Assembly (NCBI GenBank): GCA_004570425.1 | Contig: SPQJ01000001.1 | Coordinates: 62,001 to 126,000, forward strand | Length of the DNA: 64,000 bases | Reading direction: 5' to 3' | Origin: Bacillus sp. AZ43 | Lineage (GTDB): Bacteria > Actinomycetota > Actinomycetes > Mycobacteriales > Geodermatophilaceae | The notes under the pieces: model-generated | The model's input: the letters and a program-made list of their open reading frames with translations, nothing else | Told to the model about the DNA's origin: nothing | The model's database searches: none | Position numbers and translations under genes: made by a program | Shown: positions 26,300 through 37,910 of the stretch, piece by piece | Numbering within the stretch: position 1 is the stretch's first letter | How the letters are laid out: each line of letters begins with the position of its first letter

Positions 26300-26701
26300 T
26301 TGTCCGACCACCTCGACGACGAGGCCGGTGACCTGACACCGGAGACCGCGCCCGACACCGTCTTCGAACGCTTCCTGGACCAGGGGGAGCTCGCCTTCCA
26401 GCGCTGCACCGCCTGCGCCGCGGCGGTCTTCCCGCCCCGGGTGCTGTGCAGCGCCTGCGGCTCGCCGCGCCTGGAGTGGGAGCGCTCCGGCGGCCGCGGC
26501 ACCGTCTACTCGGCCACCACCCTGGCCCCGCGCGACGCCGCGCCCTACACCGTCGCGCTGGTCGACATGGCGGAGGGCTTCCGCGTGATGACCGACGTCG
26601 TCGCCGAGGGCGAGGTCGCCATCGGCACCGCGGTGCGGGCCGACTTCGGCGCCGGCGTCACCCCCGCCGGCCCGTTCTTCGTCCCGGAGGAGCAGAAGTG
26701 A
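26300..26701 (+). CDS. DUF35 OB-fold/zinc-ribbon protein (thiolase partner)
   Basis: 133 residues from a TTG at 26300-26302 (MSDHLDDEAG), preceded by GGGGAG. A zinc ribbon (CTACAAAVFPPRVLCSAC) and an OB-fold (GRGTVYSATTLAPRDAAPYT, VDMAEGFRVM) identify DUF35. These small proteins bind thiolase-like enzymes; in steroid catabolism the ChsH2 DUF35 domain carries the Ltp2 aldolase. Overlaps the thiolase-like gene by GTGA, the usual genetic coupling of the pair. First gene of the plus operon. Confidence 0.88.
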   Translation: MSDHLDDEAGDLTPETAPDTVFERFLDQGELAFQRCTACAAAVFPPRVLCSACGSPRLEWERSGGRGTVYSATTLAPRDAAPYTVALVDMAEGFRVMTDVVAEGEVAIGTAVRADFGAGVTPAGPFFVPEEQK

Positions 26702-27867
26702 CCTCGACCGAACGCGCGCTGCGCGGCCGTGCCGCCGTCGTCGGTGTCGCCGAGTCCTCGCTCGGCGAGGTCGGCCCCGGCATCTCGACGCTGGACCTCA
26801 TCGGGCAGGCCACCGTGCGCGCCCTGGCCGACGCCGGACTGCAGAAGAGCGACGTCGACGCCGTCTTCGGGCACTCGGCCTTCTTCGCGCTCCCGGCGCT
26901 GACCATCTCCGAGTACCTCGGCATCCGGCCGAGGATGACCGACGGCACGGCCATCGGCGGCAGCTCGTTCGTAGCGCACCTGCACCACGCCGCGGCGGCG
27001 ATCGAGGCGGGGCTGTGCGAGGTCGCGCTGATCGTCTACGGCAGCACCCAGCGCTCCTCCTCCGGCGGCCTCATGGCGTCCGGCGCGGCCCTCACCAAGT
27101 CCTACGAGACGCCCTTCCGCCCGCGCATGCCCGCCTCCGGCTATGCGATGGCCGCGGCCCGGCACATGCACGAGTTCGGCACCACCCGCGAGCAGCTGGC
27201 CGAGGTCGCCGTCGCCGCGCGGCAGTGGGCGCAGCGCAACCCGGTCGCGTTCATGCAGGACGACCTGACGATCGACGACGTCCTCTCCTCCCGGGTGGTC
27301 AGCTCGCCGCTCACCGTCCGCGACTGCTGCCTGGTCACCGACGGCGGCGGCGCGGTGATCGTCACCTCCGCCGAGCGGGCGCGGACGCTGCGCAAGGCGC
27401 CGGTGTACCTGCTCGGCGCCGGCGAGGCCAACTGGCACGTCAACGTCGCCCAGATGCCCGACCTCACCCGGACCGCCGCGATCGACTCCAGCCGGCGGGC
27501 CTACGAGGCGGCCGGCGTGACGCCCGACCAGTTCGACGTGGTGGAGGTCTACGACGCCTTCACGATCAGCACGCTGATGTTCCTCGAGGACCTCGGTTTC
27601 TGCGCGAAGGGCGAGGGCGGGGCCTTCGTCGAGAAGGGCGGGATCGCCCCGGGCGGGCGGCTGCCGGTCAACACCAACGGCGGCGGTCTGTCCTACTGCC
27701 ACCCCGGCATGTACGGGATCTTCCTGATCATCGAGGCCGTCCGTCAGTTGCGCGGCGAGGCAGGCGCCCACCAGGTCGCCGACGCACACCTCGGGCTCGT
27801 GCACGGCAACGGCGGCACCTTCTCCAGCCAGGTCACCGCCGTCCTCGGCGACGAGTCGACCCTCTGA
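26698..27867 (+). CDS. Thiolase-like protein (SCP2/Ltp type)
   Basis: 389 residues, GTG start at 26698-26700 overlapping the DUF35 stop. SCP2-thiolase/Ltp features: RAAVVGVAESSLGEVGPGIS, DCCLVTDGGGAVIV, PVNTNGGGLSYCHPGMYG and the final LVHGNGGTFSSQ. The classic acyl-accepting Cys of FadA-type thiolases is not obvious at the usual N-terminal site (GHSAFFALPA), so the reaction may be a retro-aldol cleavage as in Ltp2, or thiolysis with other residues. Cytoplasmic; works with the DUF35 protein. Confidence 0.88.
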   Translation: MTSTERALRGRAAVVGVAESSLGEVGPGISTLDLIGQATVRALADAGLQKSDVDAVFGHSAFFALPALTISEYLGIRPRMTDGTAIGGSSFVAHLHHAAAAIEAGLCEVALIVYGSTQRSSSGGLMASGAALTKSYETPFRPRMPASGYAMAAARHMHEFGTTREQLAEVAVAARQWAQRNPVAFMQDDLTIDDVLSSRVVSSPLTVRDCCLVTDGGGAVIVTSAERARTLRKAPVYLLGAGEANWHVNVAQMPDLTRTAAIDSSRRAYEAAGVTPDQFDVVEVYDAFTISTLMFLEDLGFCAKGEGGAFVEKGGIAPGGRLPVNTNGGGLSYCHPGMYGIFLIIEAVRQLRGEAGAHQVADAHLGLVHGNGGTFSSQVTAVLGDESTL

Positions 27868-27922
27868 CCAGCACAGCCGGCACCACCGACATCCAGCGGA
27901 CCGAACAGCGGAGGTAAGCATC

Positions 27923-28675
27923 GTGGGCAAGCTCGAGGGCCGGGTCGCGGTCGTCACCGGAGCAGCACAGGGCATCGGCCGGGCGGTCGCGCACCGGTAC
28001 GCCGCCGAGGGCGCCAAGGTCGCCGTCGTCGACATCAACGCGGAGGCGGCCACGGCGGTCGCCGACGAGATCACCGCCGCCGGCGGGACGGCGATCGGCG
28101 TGGCCTGCGACGTCGGCCGGCGCTCCTCGGTGGACGAGGCCGCGGCACAGGTCTCGGGCGAGCTCGGCATGATCGACGTGCTGGTCAACAACGCCGGCAT
28201 CACCCGCCCGGCGATGCTGTGGAAGATGACCGACGAGCAGTGGAACGACGTGATGAACATCCACGTCAACGGCAGCTTCTACTGGATGCAGGCGGTCGTG
28301 CCGGCGATGCGCGAGGCCAAGCGCGGCTGGCTGATCTTCAGCACCTCGTCGGCCGGCATCCAGGGCACCATCGGCCAGATCAACTACGCCGTGGCCAAGT
28401 CCGGTCTGCTCGCCATGATGCGCTCGGCGGCGCGCGAGCTGGCCCCGTACAACATCATCGCGAACGCCGTCGCCCCCGCGGCCGCGACGCCGATGACCGA
28501 GACGATCCGCACGGACGAACGGTTCAAGAGCACCTACCTCGACACCATCCCGCTGGGTCGCTGGGCCGAACCCGAGGAGATCGCCGGCGCGTACACGTTC
28601 CTCGCCTCCGAGGACACCAGCTACATGACCGGGCAGGTGCTGTCGGTGGACGGCGGCCGCCTGATGATGCGCTGA
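27923..28675 (+). CDS. Short-chain dehydrogenase/reductase
   Basis: 250 residues, GTG start with GGAGGTAAGC upstream. Rossmann motif TGAAQGIG (12-19), NNAG (89-92), and the catalytic YAVAK (Tyr155, Lys159) with Ser residues at 140-143. Asp37-Ile38 after the second strand suggests NAD rather than NADP. Likely a 3-hydroxyacyl-CoA dehydrogenase step of beta-oxidation in this operon, as inferred from neighbours. 55 bases after the thiolase gene. Confidence 0.9.
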   Translation: MGKLEGRVAVVTGAAQGIGRAVAHRYAAEGAKVAVVDINAEAATAVADEITAAGGTAIGVACDVGRRSSVDEAAAQVSGELGMIDVLVNNAGITRPAMLWKMTDEQWNDVMNIHVNGSFYWMQAVVPAMREAKRGWLIFSTSSAGIQGTIGQINYAVAKSGLLAMMRSAARELAPYNIIANAVAPAAATPMTETIRTDERFKSTYLDTIPLGRWAEPEEIAGAYTFLASEDTSYMTGQVLSVDGGRLMMR

Positions 28676-28676
28676 C

Positions 28677-30788
28677 ATGCGCTCCCTCGAGCCCTTCCTC
28701 CGCCCGCGCTCGGTCGCGGTCGTGGGCGCCTCGGCCCGGCTGCCGCTCAACGTCGGCGGCCGGGCCGCGGCCGTGCTGCGCACGCACTCGTCGATCGACG
28801 TCGTCACCGTCACGCCGTCCGCGCCGCCCGGCGGAGCCGACGGCGCGTACCCGAGCCTCGCCGCGCTGCCGGCCCCACCGGACCTCGTCGTCGTCGCGGT
28901 TCCCGCGCCGGCCGTCGTGGCCGTGGTCGAGCAGGCCGTCGAGATCGGGGCGAAGGCCGCGCTGGTGTTCAGCGCCGGGTTCGCCGAGGTGGGCGACGAG
29001 GGCGCGGCCGCGCAGGCTCGCCTCGCCGAGATCGCACGCGAGACGGGGCTGCTCGTCAGCGGGCCGAACACCATCGGCTACCTGAACGCGCACGACGGCA
29101 TCCACTCGACGTTCTTCCTGCAGCCCGACGAGCCGGCCCCGGCGCCGGGACCCGTCGCGCTGGTCTCCCAGAGCGGTGGCTTTGCCGCCTACATCGACGA
29201 GCTGGCGCGCGACGCCGGCGTCGACCTCGGCTGGCTAGTCGCCACCGGCAACGAGGTCGACCTGACCGTCACCGACGTCCTGGCCTACCTGGTCGAGCGC
29301 CCCGAGGTGACCGTGCTCGCCGGGTTCAGCGAGGCGATCCGCAAGCCCGACCAGTTCGTCGACGTCGCCGTGCGGGCCGCCCAGCTCGGCAAGCCCTTCG
29401 TGTTCCTCAAGGCCGGCCGCTCCGAGGCGGGGCAGGGCGCGGCGATGAGCCACACCGCCTCGATCGCCGGATCCGACGAGGCGTTCGACGCCGTCTGCAC
29501 CCAGTACGGCGTGCAGCGGGCGGACAGCCTCGAGCAGATGCTCGACTGGCTCAAGGTGCTGCAGACCGGCCGCGCGCTCGGCGGCGACCGGGTCGCCCTG
29601 CTCACCGGCTCCGGCGGGAGCGGGGTGCTCATGGCCGACGCCGCGGAGGCGGCCGGCCTGGTCGTCGTCCCGACCCCCGAGGACGACCGCGGCCGCATCG
29701 AGGCGCTGATCCCGAGCTTCGGCAGCGCCGCCAACCCGGTCGACGTCACCGCCCAGGCCGTGGCGTCGGGGGTGGGCAGCTACGGGCAGGTCCTCGCGAC
29801 GCTGCTGGCCTCCGACGGCTTCGACGCCGTCTCGATCGGCTCCGGGCTCCGCGGCGACTCCGCCCTGCACATCGCCGAGGCCGTGGTCGCGGCCTACGCC
29901 GGCTCGTCCAAGCCGCTCACGCTGGCCTTCTACAGCACCAACGAGAAGGCCCGCCGGATCCTCGTCGACGGCGGCGTCCCGACGTACCCGGACTCGTCCC
30001 GCTCGCTGGGCGCCCTCGGCGCGCTGCGCCGCCACCGCGACCGGCCGCCGGTGACCGCCCCGGAGGCACCCCCGGTCGACCGCGACCGCGTGGCCCGCGC
30101 CCGTGCGCTGCTCGCCGCGGCGGAGGGACGCCGGACGCTCACCGAGGCCGAGTCGACCGAGCTGCTCGCGCTCTACGGACTTCCCGTGAGCCGGCAGGCC
30201 GTCGGGGGGACGCCGGCCGAGGCGGCCGCCGCCGCGGCCGGGCTGCGCTTCCCTGTGGCGGTCAAGGTGGTGTCGGCCGACCTGCCGCACAAGTCCGACG
30301 TCGGCGGGGTGGTACTCGGCCTGCCCGACGCCGCCGCGGTGGAGGACGCCGGGCGGCGGATCCTCGCCGCCGTGGAGACGAACGCGCCCGCGGCGGTCGT
30401 CGAGGGACTGCTGGTCCAGGAGATGGCGCCGCGCGGCGTCGAGCTGATCTGCGGGCTGCACCGCGACCCGCTCTTCGGCCCGATGGTGACCGTGGGGCTG
30501 GGCGGCGTGCTCACCGAGATCCACGCCGACGTCGCCCTGCGGCGCGCGCCCGTGGCCGAGGCCGACGCGCTGGCAGCGATCCGCTCGCTGTCGGGCGGAC
30601 GGCTCACCACCTCCACCCGCGGCCTGGCCCCCGACCAGGTGCCCGCGGTCGCCGCCGTCCTGACGGCGCTGAGCGCGCTGGCCGGTGAGCTGCCCGAGGT
30701 GGCGGAGGTCGACCTGAACCCGGTCATCGTCTCCGGTTCGGGTCCGCGGGTCGCCGACGCCCTGGTCGTCCTCGCCCACCCCGCCTGA
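28677..30788 (+). CDS. NDP-forming acyl-CoA synthetase (fused acetate-CoA ligase family)
   Basis: 703 residues with the ACD superfamily order: CoA-binding Rossmann domain (RSVAVVGASARLPLNVGGRA), flavodoxin-like domains with the phosphoryl-accepting His259 in MSHTASIAGSDE, the second swivelling domain (GGSGVLMADAAEAAG), then an ATP-grasp domain (FPVAVKVVSADLPHKSDVGG, GVELICGLHRDPLFGPMV). Makes an acyl-CoA from a free acid with ATP to ADP. ATG follows the SDR stop by one base. A second such enzyme is encoded at 38973-41114. Substrate unknown. Confidence 0.92.
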   Translation: MRSLEPFLRPRSVAVVGASARLPLNVGGRAAAVLRTHSSIDVVTVTPSAPPGGADGAYPSLAALPAPPDLVVVAVPAPAVVAVVEQAVEIGAKAALVFSAGFAEVGDEGAAAQARLAEIARETGLLVSGPNTIGYLNAHDGIHSTFFLQPDEPAPAPGPVALVSQSGGFAAYIDELARDAGVDLGWLVATGNEVDLTVTDVLAYLVERPEVTVLAGFSEAIRKPDQFVDVAVRAAQLGKPFVFLKAGRSEAGQGAAMSHTASIAGSDEAFDAVCTQYGVQRADSLEQMLDWLKVLQTGRALGGDRVALLTGSGGSGVLMADAAEAAGLVVVPTPEDDRGRIEALIPSFGSAANPVDVTAQAVASGVGSYGQVLATLLASDGFDAVSIGSGLRGDSALHIAEAVVAAYAGSSKPLTLAFYSTNEKARRILVDGGVPTYPDSSRSLGALGALRRHRDRPPVTAPEAPPVDRDRVARARALLAAAEGRRTLTEAESTELLALYGLPVSRQAVGGTPAEAAAAAAGLRFPVAVKVVSADLPHKSDVGGVVLGLPDAAAVEDAGRRILAAVETNAPAAVVEGLLVQEMAPRGVELICGLHRDPLFGPMVTVGLGGVLTEIHADVALRRAPVAEADALAAIRSLSGGRLTTSTRGLAPDQVPAVAAVLTALSALAGELPEVAEVDLNPVIVSGSGPRVADALVVLAHPA

Positions 30789-30794
30789 GCCCGG

Positions 30795-30825
30795 CAGCGG
30801 CGGCCTCCGCCGGAGGCCGCCGCTG
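30795..30825. terminator. Bidirectional hairpin terminator between convergent operons
   Basis: CAGCGGCGGCCTCCG and its exact complement CGGAGGCCGCCGCTG are separated by one base, a 15-bp GC stem just after the plus-strand acyl-CoA synthetase stop and just before the stop of the minus-strand flavoprotein gene. It can act for both convergent transcripts. Confidence 0.7.
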
Positions 30826-30834
30826 CCCGTGGGA

Positions 30835-33516
<2,682 letters not shown>

Positions 33517-33520
<4 letters not shown>

Positions 33521-34536
33521 GCGCCGACCTTCCTCTCGACGGCGAGCGCTCCGGCCCGCCGAGCCAGTTCCCGGTGCCGGCCGTGCGCCTGCTCCAGCGT
33601 CTTGCCGCGCTTGAGCCACTGCTGCAGGTCGTGCTCCCAGGTGAACCCGATGCCGCCGTGCGTCTGCAGGGCGACGCGATTGGCCTCGAACTCGGCCTCC
33701 AGCGCGCAGATCCGGGCCAGCAGGGCCGACTCCGGCCCGCGCTCGTCACCGACCGCCAGCCGGTACAGCGCCGTGCGGGTGGCCTTGCCGGCGAGCCCGA
33801 CCAGCGACGTCGCCTGGGCGAGCTGGTGCTTGACCGCCTGGAAGGAGCCGATCGGTCGGCCGAACTGCTGCCGTTCCTTGGCGTACTCGACGCTGCGCGC
33901 CAGCAGCTGCTCCGCCAGCCCGACCAGGACGGCGGCGGATCCGGCGTACTGCCGGCTGAGCGCCCGGTGACCCGCCGCGCCCTCGGCTCCGAGTGGGGCG
34001 CCGGCCCCGGGCTCGGCGGCCACGGTGAACAGCCGCCGCGAGGGATCCATCGAGTGCACCCGCGTGAGCGTCACCTCGTGCCGCTCGAGGACGCGCACTC
34101 CCCCGCCGTCGGCCAGCAGGACCAGGTCGCTGACGTGCGCGTCGGGCACCGCCTGCCCGCCGAGGGCCACCGTCACCCGCAGCTCACCCACGGCGATGCC
34201 CGGCAGCCAGCGCGCCCGCTGCTCCGGCGTGCCGGCGTCGGCGATCAGCCCGGGACCGACGAGCAGCGCCTCCAGCAGCGCGTCCGGGATGCAGGCCCTG
34301 CCGGCCTCCTCCAGGACGGCGCAGAGGTCGAGCTCGGTCCCGCCTATGCCGTCGTGCTCCTCGGGCACCAGCAGTGCCGGCGCTCCGAGCGCGACCAGGT
34401 CCTGCCACAGCTGCGGGTCGCGGCCGGTCTCGGTCTCCCACAGGCCGCGCAACCGCTCGGGTGCCGCCCGGCGCTCGAACACCTTCCGCACGGACGCCCG
34501 GAAGTCCTGCTGCTCCTCGGTCAGTGCGAACCTCAT
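33517..34536 (-). CDS. Acyl-CoA dehydrogenase, short partner subunit
   Basis: 339 residues, starting MRFALTEEQQDFRASVRKVF. Dehydrogenase fold with KERQQFGRPIGSFQAVKHQL and QTHGGIGFTWEHDLQQWLKR, the latter pattern seen in the FadE28-like partner of heteromeric enzymes. Shorter than its neighbour (34533-35696), to which it is joined by an ATGA overlap, so an alpha2-beta2 enzyme is likely. Function inferred: alpha,beta-dehydrogenation of a bulky acyl-CoA. Confidence 0.88.
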
Positions 34537-35696
34537 GGCCGCGGCTCCCTCGGCAGCCCGAGGCCGCGCTCGCTGATGATGTTCTTCTGGATCTCGGTGC
34601 TGCCGGCGAAGATCTCGGCTGCACGGGCGTGCCAGTAGTTGCGCAGCAGCGGCGGCAGCGCACCCGACGGGTCCGGGTCCGCGACGGTCTCCGCGTCCGG
34701 TCCGAGCGTGGCCAGGTGCTCCTCGTAGAGGGCGGTCTGGATCTCCGACCAGCGCACCTTGAGCAGGCTGGAGTCCACGCCGTCATCGTCCCCGCGGGCG
34801 ATCGTGTCGGTGAGCGCGTAGGTGGCCTGCTCGTGGGCGAAGGTCCACGCCGCCAGCGAGCCCAGCCGCTCCAGCGAGCCGGGGTCGGCGCCGCGCCGGC
34901 CCACCTCCTCGGCCAGCGCCTCGAACGACTGGGTCAGCCGGGTGTGCTGCCCGCGGCCGGTCCCCCGCTCGAGGTTCAGCGAGGTCTGCGCCACCCGCCA
35001 GCCGTCGTTGAGCTCGCCCACGACGTTGGCCAGCGGCACCCGGACGTCGGTGAAGAACACCTCGGCGAAGCCGGCGTGCCCGTGCAGCTGCTGCATCGGC
35101 CGGACCTCGACGCCGGGGGTGTCGAGGTCGAGGACGACGAAGCTGATCCCCCGGTGCTTGCGCGCCTGCGGATCGGTCCGCACGAGCGCGAACATCTTCG
35201 TGGCCACCACGCCGAACGACGTCCACGTCTTCTGCCCGTTGATGACGAGCTCGTCGCCCTCGACCCGCCCGGTGGTGCGCAGCGACGCGAGGTCGCTGCC
35301 GGCGTCGGGCTCGGAGAAGCCCTGGCACCAGATCTCGGTGCAGTCGAGGATCGGCGGGATCCACGCTCGCTTCTGCTCCTCGGTGCCGTGCACGAGGACG
35401 GTAGGTCCGCCGTGCACCAGCCCCATCTTGTTGAGCCGCTCCGGCAGCCGGAGCCGTGCGTACTCCTCGTCGTAGATGAGCTGTGCCCAGAGGTCCAGGC
35501 CCAGCCCGCCGGCCTCCCTCGGCCAGCCCGGTGCTGCGTAGCCGGCCTCGAAGAGGCGCTGCTCCCACTCGCGGTGCTCGGCGAGCCCCCGCTCGGTGTA
35601 GTACGGCGCGAAGGCGTGCGTGGGCCGGTTGGCCTCCAGCCAGGCCCGCACCTCCGCCCGGAACTCCTCCTGCTCCCTGCTGAACGTGAGATCCAT
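34533..35696 (-). CDS. Acyl-CoA dehydrogenase, long partner subunit
   Basis: 387 residues, MDLTFSREQEEFRAEVRAWL start. WCQGFSEPDAGSDLASLRT, VINGQKTWTSFGV and NLERGTGRGQHTRL are the substrate/FAD motifs. The C-terminal motif EIFAGSTEIQKNIISERGLG has Ala-Gly-Ser where MCAD has Glu-Gly-Thr, so the catalytic base is not at the MCAD position, as in actinobacterial heteromeric FadE enzymes. The gene follows tctA by 8 bases, tying the transporter to acyl-CoA oxidation. Confidence 0.92.
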   Translation of the reverse strand: MDLTFSREQEEFRAEVRAWLEANRPTHAFAPYYTERGLAEHREWEQRLFEAGYAAPGWPREAGGLGLDLWAQLIYDEEYARLRLPERLNKMGLVHGGPTVLVHGTEEQKRAWIPPILDCTEIWCQGFSEPDAGSDLASLRTTGRVEGDELVINGQKTWTSFGVVATKMFALVRTDPQARKHRGISFVVLDLDTPGVEVRPMQQLHGHAGFAEVFFTDVRVPLANVVGELNDGWRVAQTSLNLERGTGRGQHTRLTQSFEALAEEVGRRGADPGSLERLGSLAAWTFAHEQATYALTDTIARGDDDGVDSSLLKVRWSEIQTALYEEHLATLGPDAETVADPDPSGALPPLLRNYWHARAAEIFAGSTEIQKNIISERGLGLPREPRP

Positions 35697-35704
35697 GTCC
35701 GGGG

Positions 35705-37246
35705 CTAGTCCTCTCCCGCCAACTTCTTGGCTTCCTCCAGGACCGAGACCGGCCCCTCCTGGGCCCGCCGGCGCGAGCGGACGAACGTCCAGACCGACGA
35801 ACCGATGACGAGCACGACGAGCGCGGTGAGCACCCCGGAGACGGGCCGGGTGACGAAGATCGTCAGGTCACCGCCGGAGAGCAGCAGCGACTGCCGGAAC
35901 GCCTGCTCGAGGATCGAGCCGAGCACGAAGGCCAAGACCATGGGCGCCGGCTCGAAGCCGGTCTTGCGCATCAGGTAGCCGATCAGGCCGGCGGCGAGCA
36001 TGACCCACATGTCGAAGGTGTCGTTGCTCAGCGTGTAGACACCGACCAGCGTGACCAGCATGGCCATCCCGCCGATGATCCCCACGCGCACCCGCAGCAG
36101 CTGCACGAACGTGCCGACCAGCGGCCAGTTGAGCAGCAGCAGCACCAGGTTGCCGATCAGCATCGACGCGATGACGCCCCAGAAGATGTCCGGGTGCTCG
36201 CTGACGAGCTCGGGGCCCGGGGTGATGTTCTGCGTCATCAGCGCGCCGAGGATCAGCGCGAGCACCGCGTTGGACGGCAGCCCCAGCGTCAGCAGCGGGA
36301 TGAACGCGGAGATCGACGACGCGTTGTTCGCCGTCTCCGGCCCCGCGACGCCCTCGATCGCGCCCTTGCCGAACTGCTCCGGCGTCTTCGACCGCTTCTT
36401 CTCCACGCCGTAGGACGCGATGGAGGAGAGCACGCCGCCACCGCCGGGCAGCACGCCGATCGGGAAGCCGAGCAGCGAGCCGCGCGCGATCGGGCCGCGG
36501 GACCGGCGCCAGTCGTCCCTGGTGAACCAGAGCTTGCCGACCTCGCCGATCTTGGCGTGCTTCTTCCCCGCCCGCTCCAGCACCAAAAGGATCTCGCTGA
36601 CCCCGAACAGGCCCATGGCGATGGCCACCAGGTCGAGCCCGCCGAACAGCTCGGGGAAGTCGAACGTGAAGCGGGTGGTGCCGATGATCGGGTCGGTGCC
36701 GACGACTGCCAGCAGCAGCCCGATCGCGGCCGCGATGACGCTCTTCAGCGTCGACCGGGTGCCCAGGTAGGTGACCATGACGATGCCGAAGACGGTCAGC
36801 ACCGCGTACTCCGGCGGGCCGAAGCGCACCGCGAAGTCGGCCAGCGCCGGGGCCACGAAGATCAGCCCGATGATCGACACCGTGCCGCCGATGAAGGACC
36901 CGAGCGCGGAGATGCCCAGCGCCGGCCCGGCCCGGCCCTGCCGGGTCATCTGGTAGCCGTCGATCGCGGTGATCGCGCTGGCCGCCTCGCCGGGGATCTG
37001 CAGCAGCACCGAGGTGATGGTGCCGCCGTACATCGACCCGTAGTAGACGCCGGCCAGCAGGATGATCGCCGACGCCGGCTCGATGTCGTAGGTGAACGGC
37101 AGCAGCAGCGCGATGGTCGCCGTCGGCCCGAGCCCGGGCAGGATGCCGATCACCGTGCCGATCAGGACGCCGAGGACGACGTAGAGCAGGTTCCCGGGGG
37201 TGAAGACGACGCCGAAGCCGTCGACCAGCCCGTCGAGGGTATCCAT
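35705..37246 (-). CDS. tctA: Tripartite tricarboxylate transporter permease, TctA
   Basis: 513 residues with about twelve hydrophobic segments and the TctA signatures GILPGLGPTATIALLLPFTY near residue 35 and GVLPGGGGVLSSIASYGVEK near 260. Large membrane subunit of the TTT importer, which takes up carboxylates using a periplasmic-type binding protein (TctC) and a small membrane subunit (TctB). ATG at 37244-37246, two bases after the tctB stop. Ligand unknown. Confidence 0.95.
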   Translation of the reverse strand: MDTLDGLVDGFGVVFTPGNLLYVVLGVLIGTVIGILPGLGPTATIALLLPFTYDIEPASAIILLAGVYYGSMYGGTITSVLLQIPGEAASAITAIDGYQMTRQGRAGPALGISALGSFIGGTVSIIGLIFVAPALADFAVRFGPPEYAVLTVFGIVMVTYLGTRSTLKSVIAAAIGLLLAVVGTDPIIGTTRFTFDFPELFGGLDLVAIAMGLFGVSEILLVLERAGKKHAKIGEVGKLWFTRDDWRRSRGPIARGSLLGFPIGVLPGGGGVLSSIASYGVEKKRSKTPEQFGKGAIEGVAGPETANNASSISAFIPLLTLGLPSNAVLALILGALMTQNITPGPELVSEHPDIFWGVIASMLIGNLVLLLLNWPLVGTFVQLLRVRVGIIGGMAMLVTLVGVYTLSNDTFDMWVMLAAGLIGYLMRKTGFEPAPMVLAFVLGSILEQAFRQSLLLSGGDLTIFVTRPVSGVLTALVVLVIGSSVWTFVRSRRRAQEGPVSVLEEAKKLAGED

Positions 37247-37248
37247 GG

Positions 37249-37806
37249 TCAGCCTCCCCAGAGCTGGGCGATGACGTCGTCGGGCAGGCGGGCCCCGAGC
37301 AGCACGACGAAGAGCAGGTGGGCGACCACGCTGGCGCCGACGGCGAGGGCGACGGCCATCCGCCAGGACTCGCGGGCCAGCACCTTGAACCAGAACGTGA
37401 GCACCACGGCCCCGGTGAGCAGCAGACCCACCTCGTCCCAGAGGAGGACGAACAGGCACAGCGCGGCCAGGCCCAGGAACGGCCGCACGACCGGGCGGCC
37501 AAACTGCTCGACGTCGGTGGGGTCGCAGGTGAACAGCCCGACCAGGGTGCAGGCGATGAGGACGACGCTGACGATGAACGGCCAGAGGCCGGACAGCGGC
37601 GCGCGCAGCGTCCCGAGCTCGAGCTCGTAGGACGCGATCGCGAAGTAGGTGCCGAAGGCCAGGACGACCAGCAGCGGCAGCCGGGTGATGAACCACCCGC
37701 CGACGCCGGTCCGCACGGGGCCGTGCGGGTGGTCGTCGAGCACCGGCGGGACGGCCGGAGCCGGGTCCACCGGTGGGGCGTCCGAGGACGCGAGTGGACG
37801 TTCCAT
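37249..37806 (-). CDS. tctB: Tripartite tricarboxylate transporter small subunit, TctB
   Basis: 185 residues from the ATG at 37804-37806, with GAGGGG upstream. A hydrophilic, Pro-rich 35-residue N-terminus is followed by four hydrophobic helices (LPLLVVLAFGTYFAIA, LWPFIVSVVLIACTLVGL, FLGLAALCLFVLLW, MAVALAVGASVVAHLLFVVL). Poorly conserved family; identity rests on topology and position between tctC and tctA. Confidence 0.88.
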   Translation of the reverse strand: MERPLASSDAPPVDPAPAVPPVLDDHPHGPVRTGVGGWFITRLPLLVVLAFGTYFAIASYELELGTLRAPLSGLWPFIVSVVLIACTLVGLFTCDPTDVEQFGRPVVRPFLGLAALCLFVLLWDEVGLLLTGAVVLTFWFKVLARESWRMAVALAVGASVVAHLLFVVLLGARLPDDVIAQLWGG

Positions 37807-37868
37807 CGTGGGTTCCCCTCCGCGACGTGGTTCTGGAGCCCTGGTCCGCGGACCGGAGCCCGGAGGTG

Positions 37869-37904
37869 CCGGCCGCCGGGCGGGAGTATCCGCCCGGCGG
37901 CCGG
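37869..37904 (-). terminator. Intercistronic hairpin between tctC and tctB
   Basis: CCGGCCGCCGGGCGG and CCGCCCGGCGGCCGG form a perfect 15-bp stem around the loop GAGTAT, six bases beyond the tctC stop (minus strand) and 63 bases before tctB. Position after the binding-protein gene suggests partial termination or 3-prime protection, so more TctC than membrane subunits is made. Confidence 0.65.
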
Positions 37905-37910
37905 AGGACC

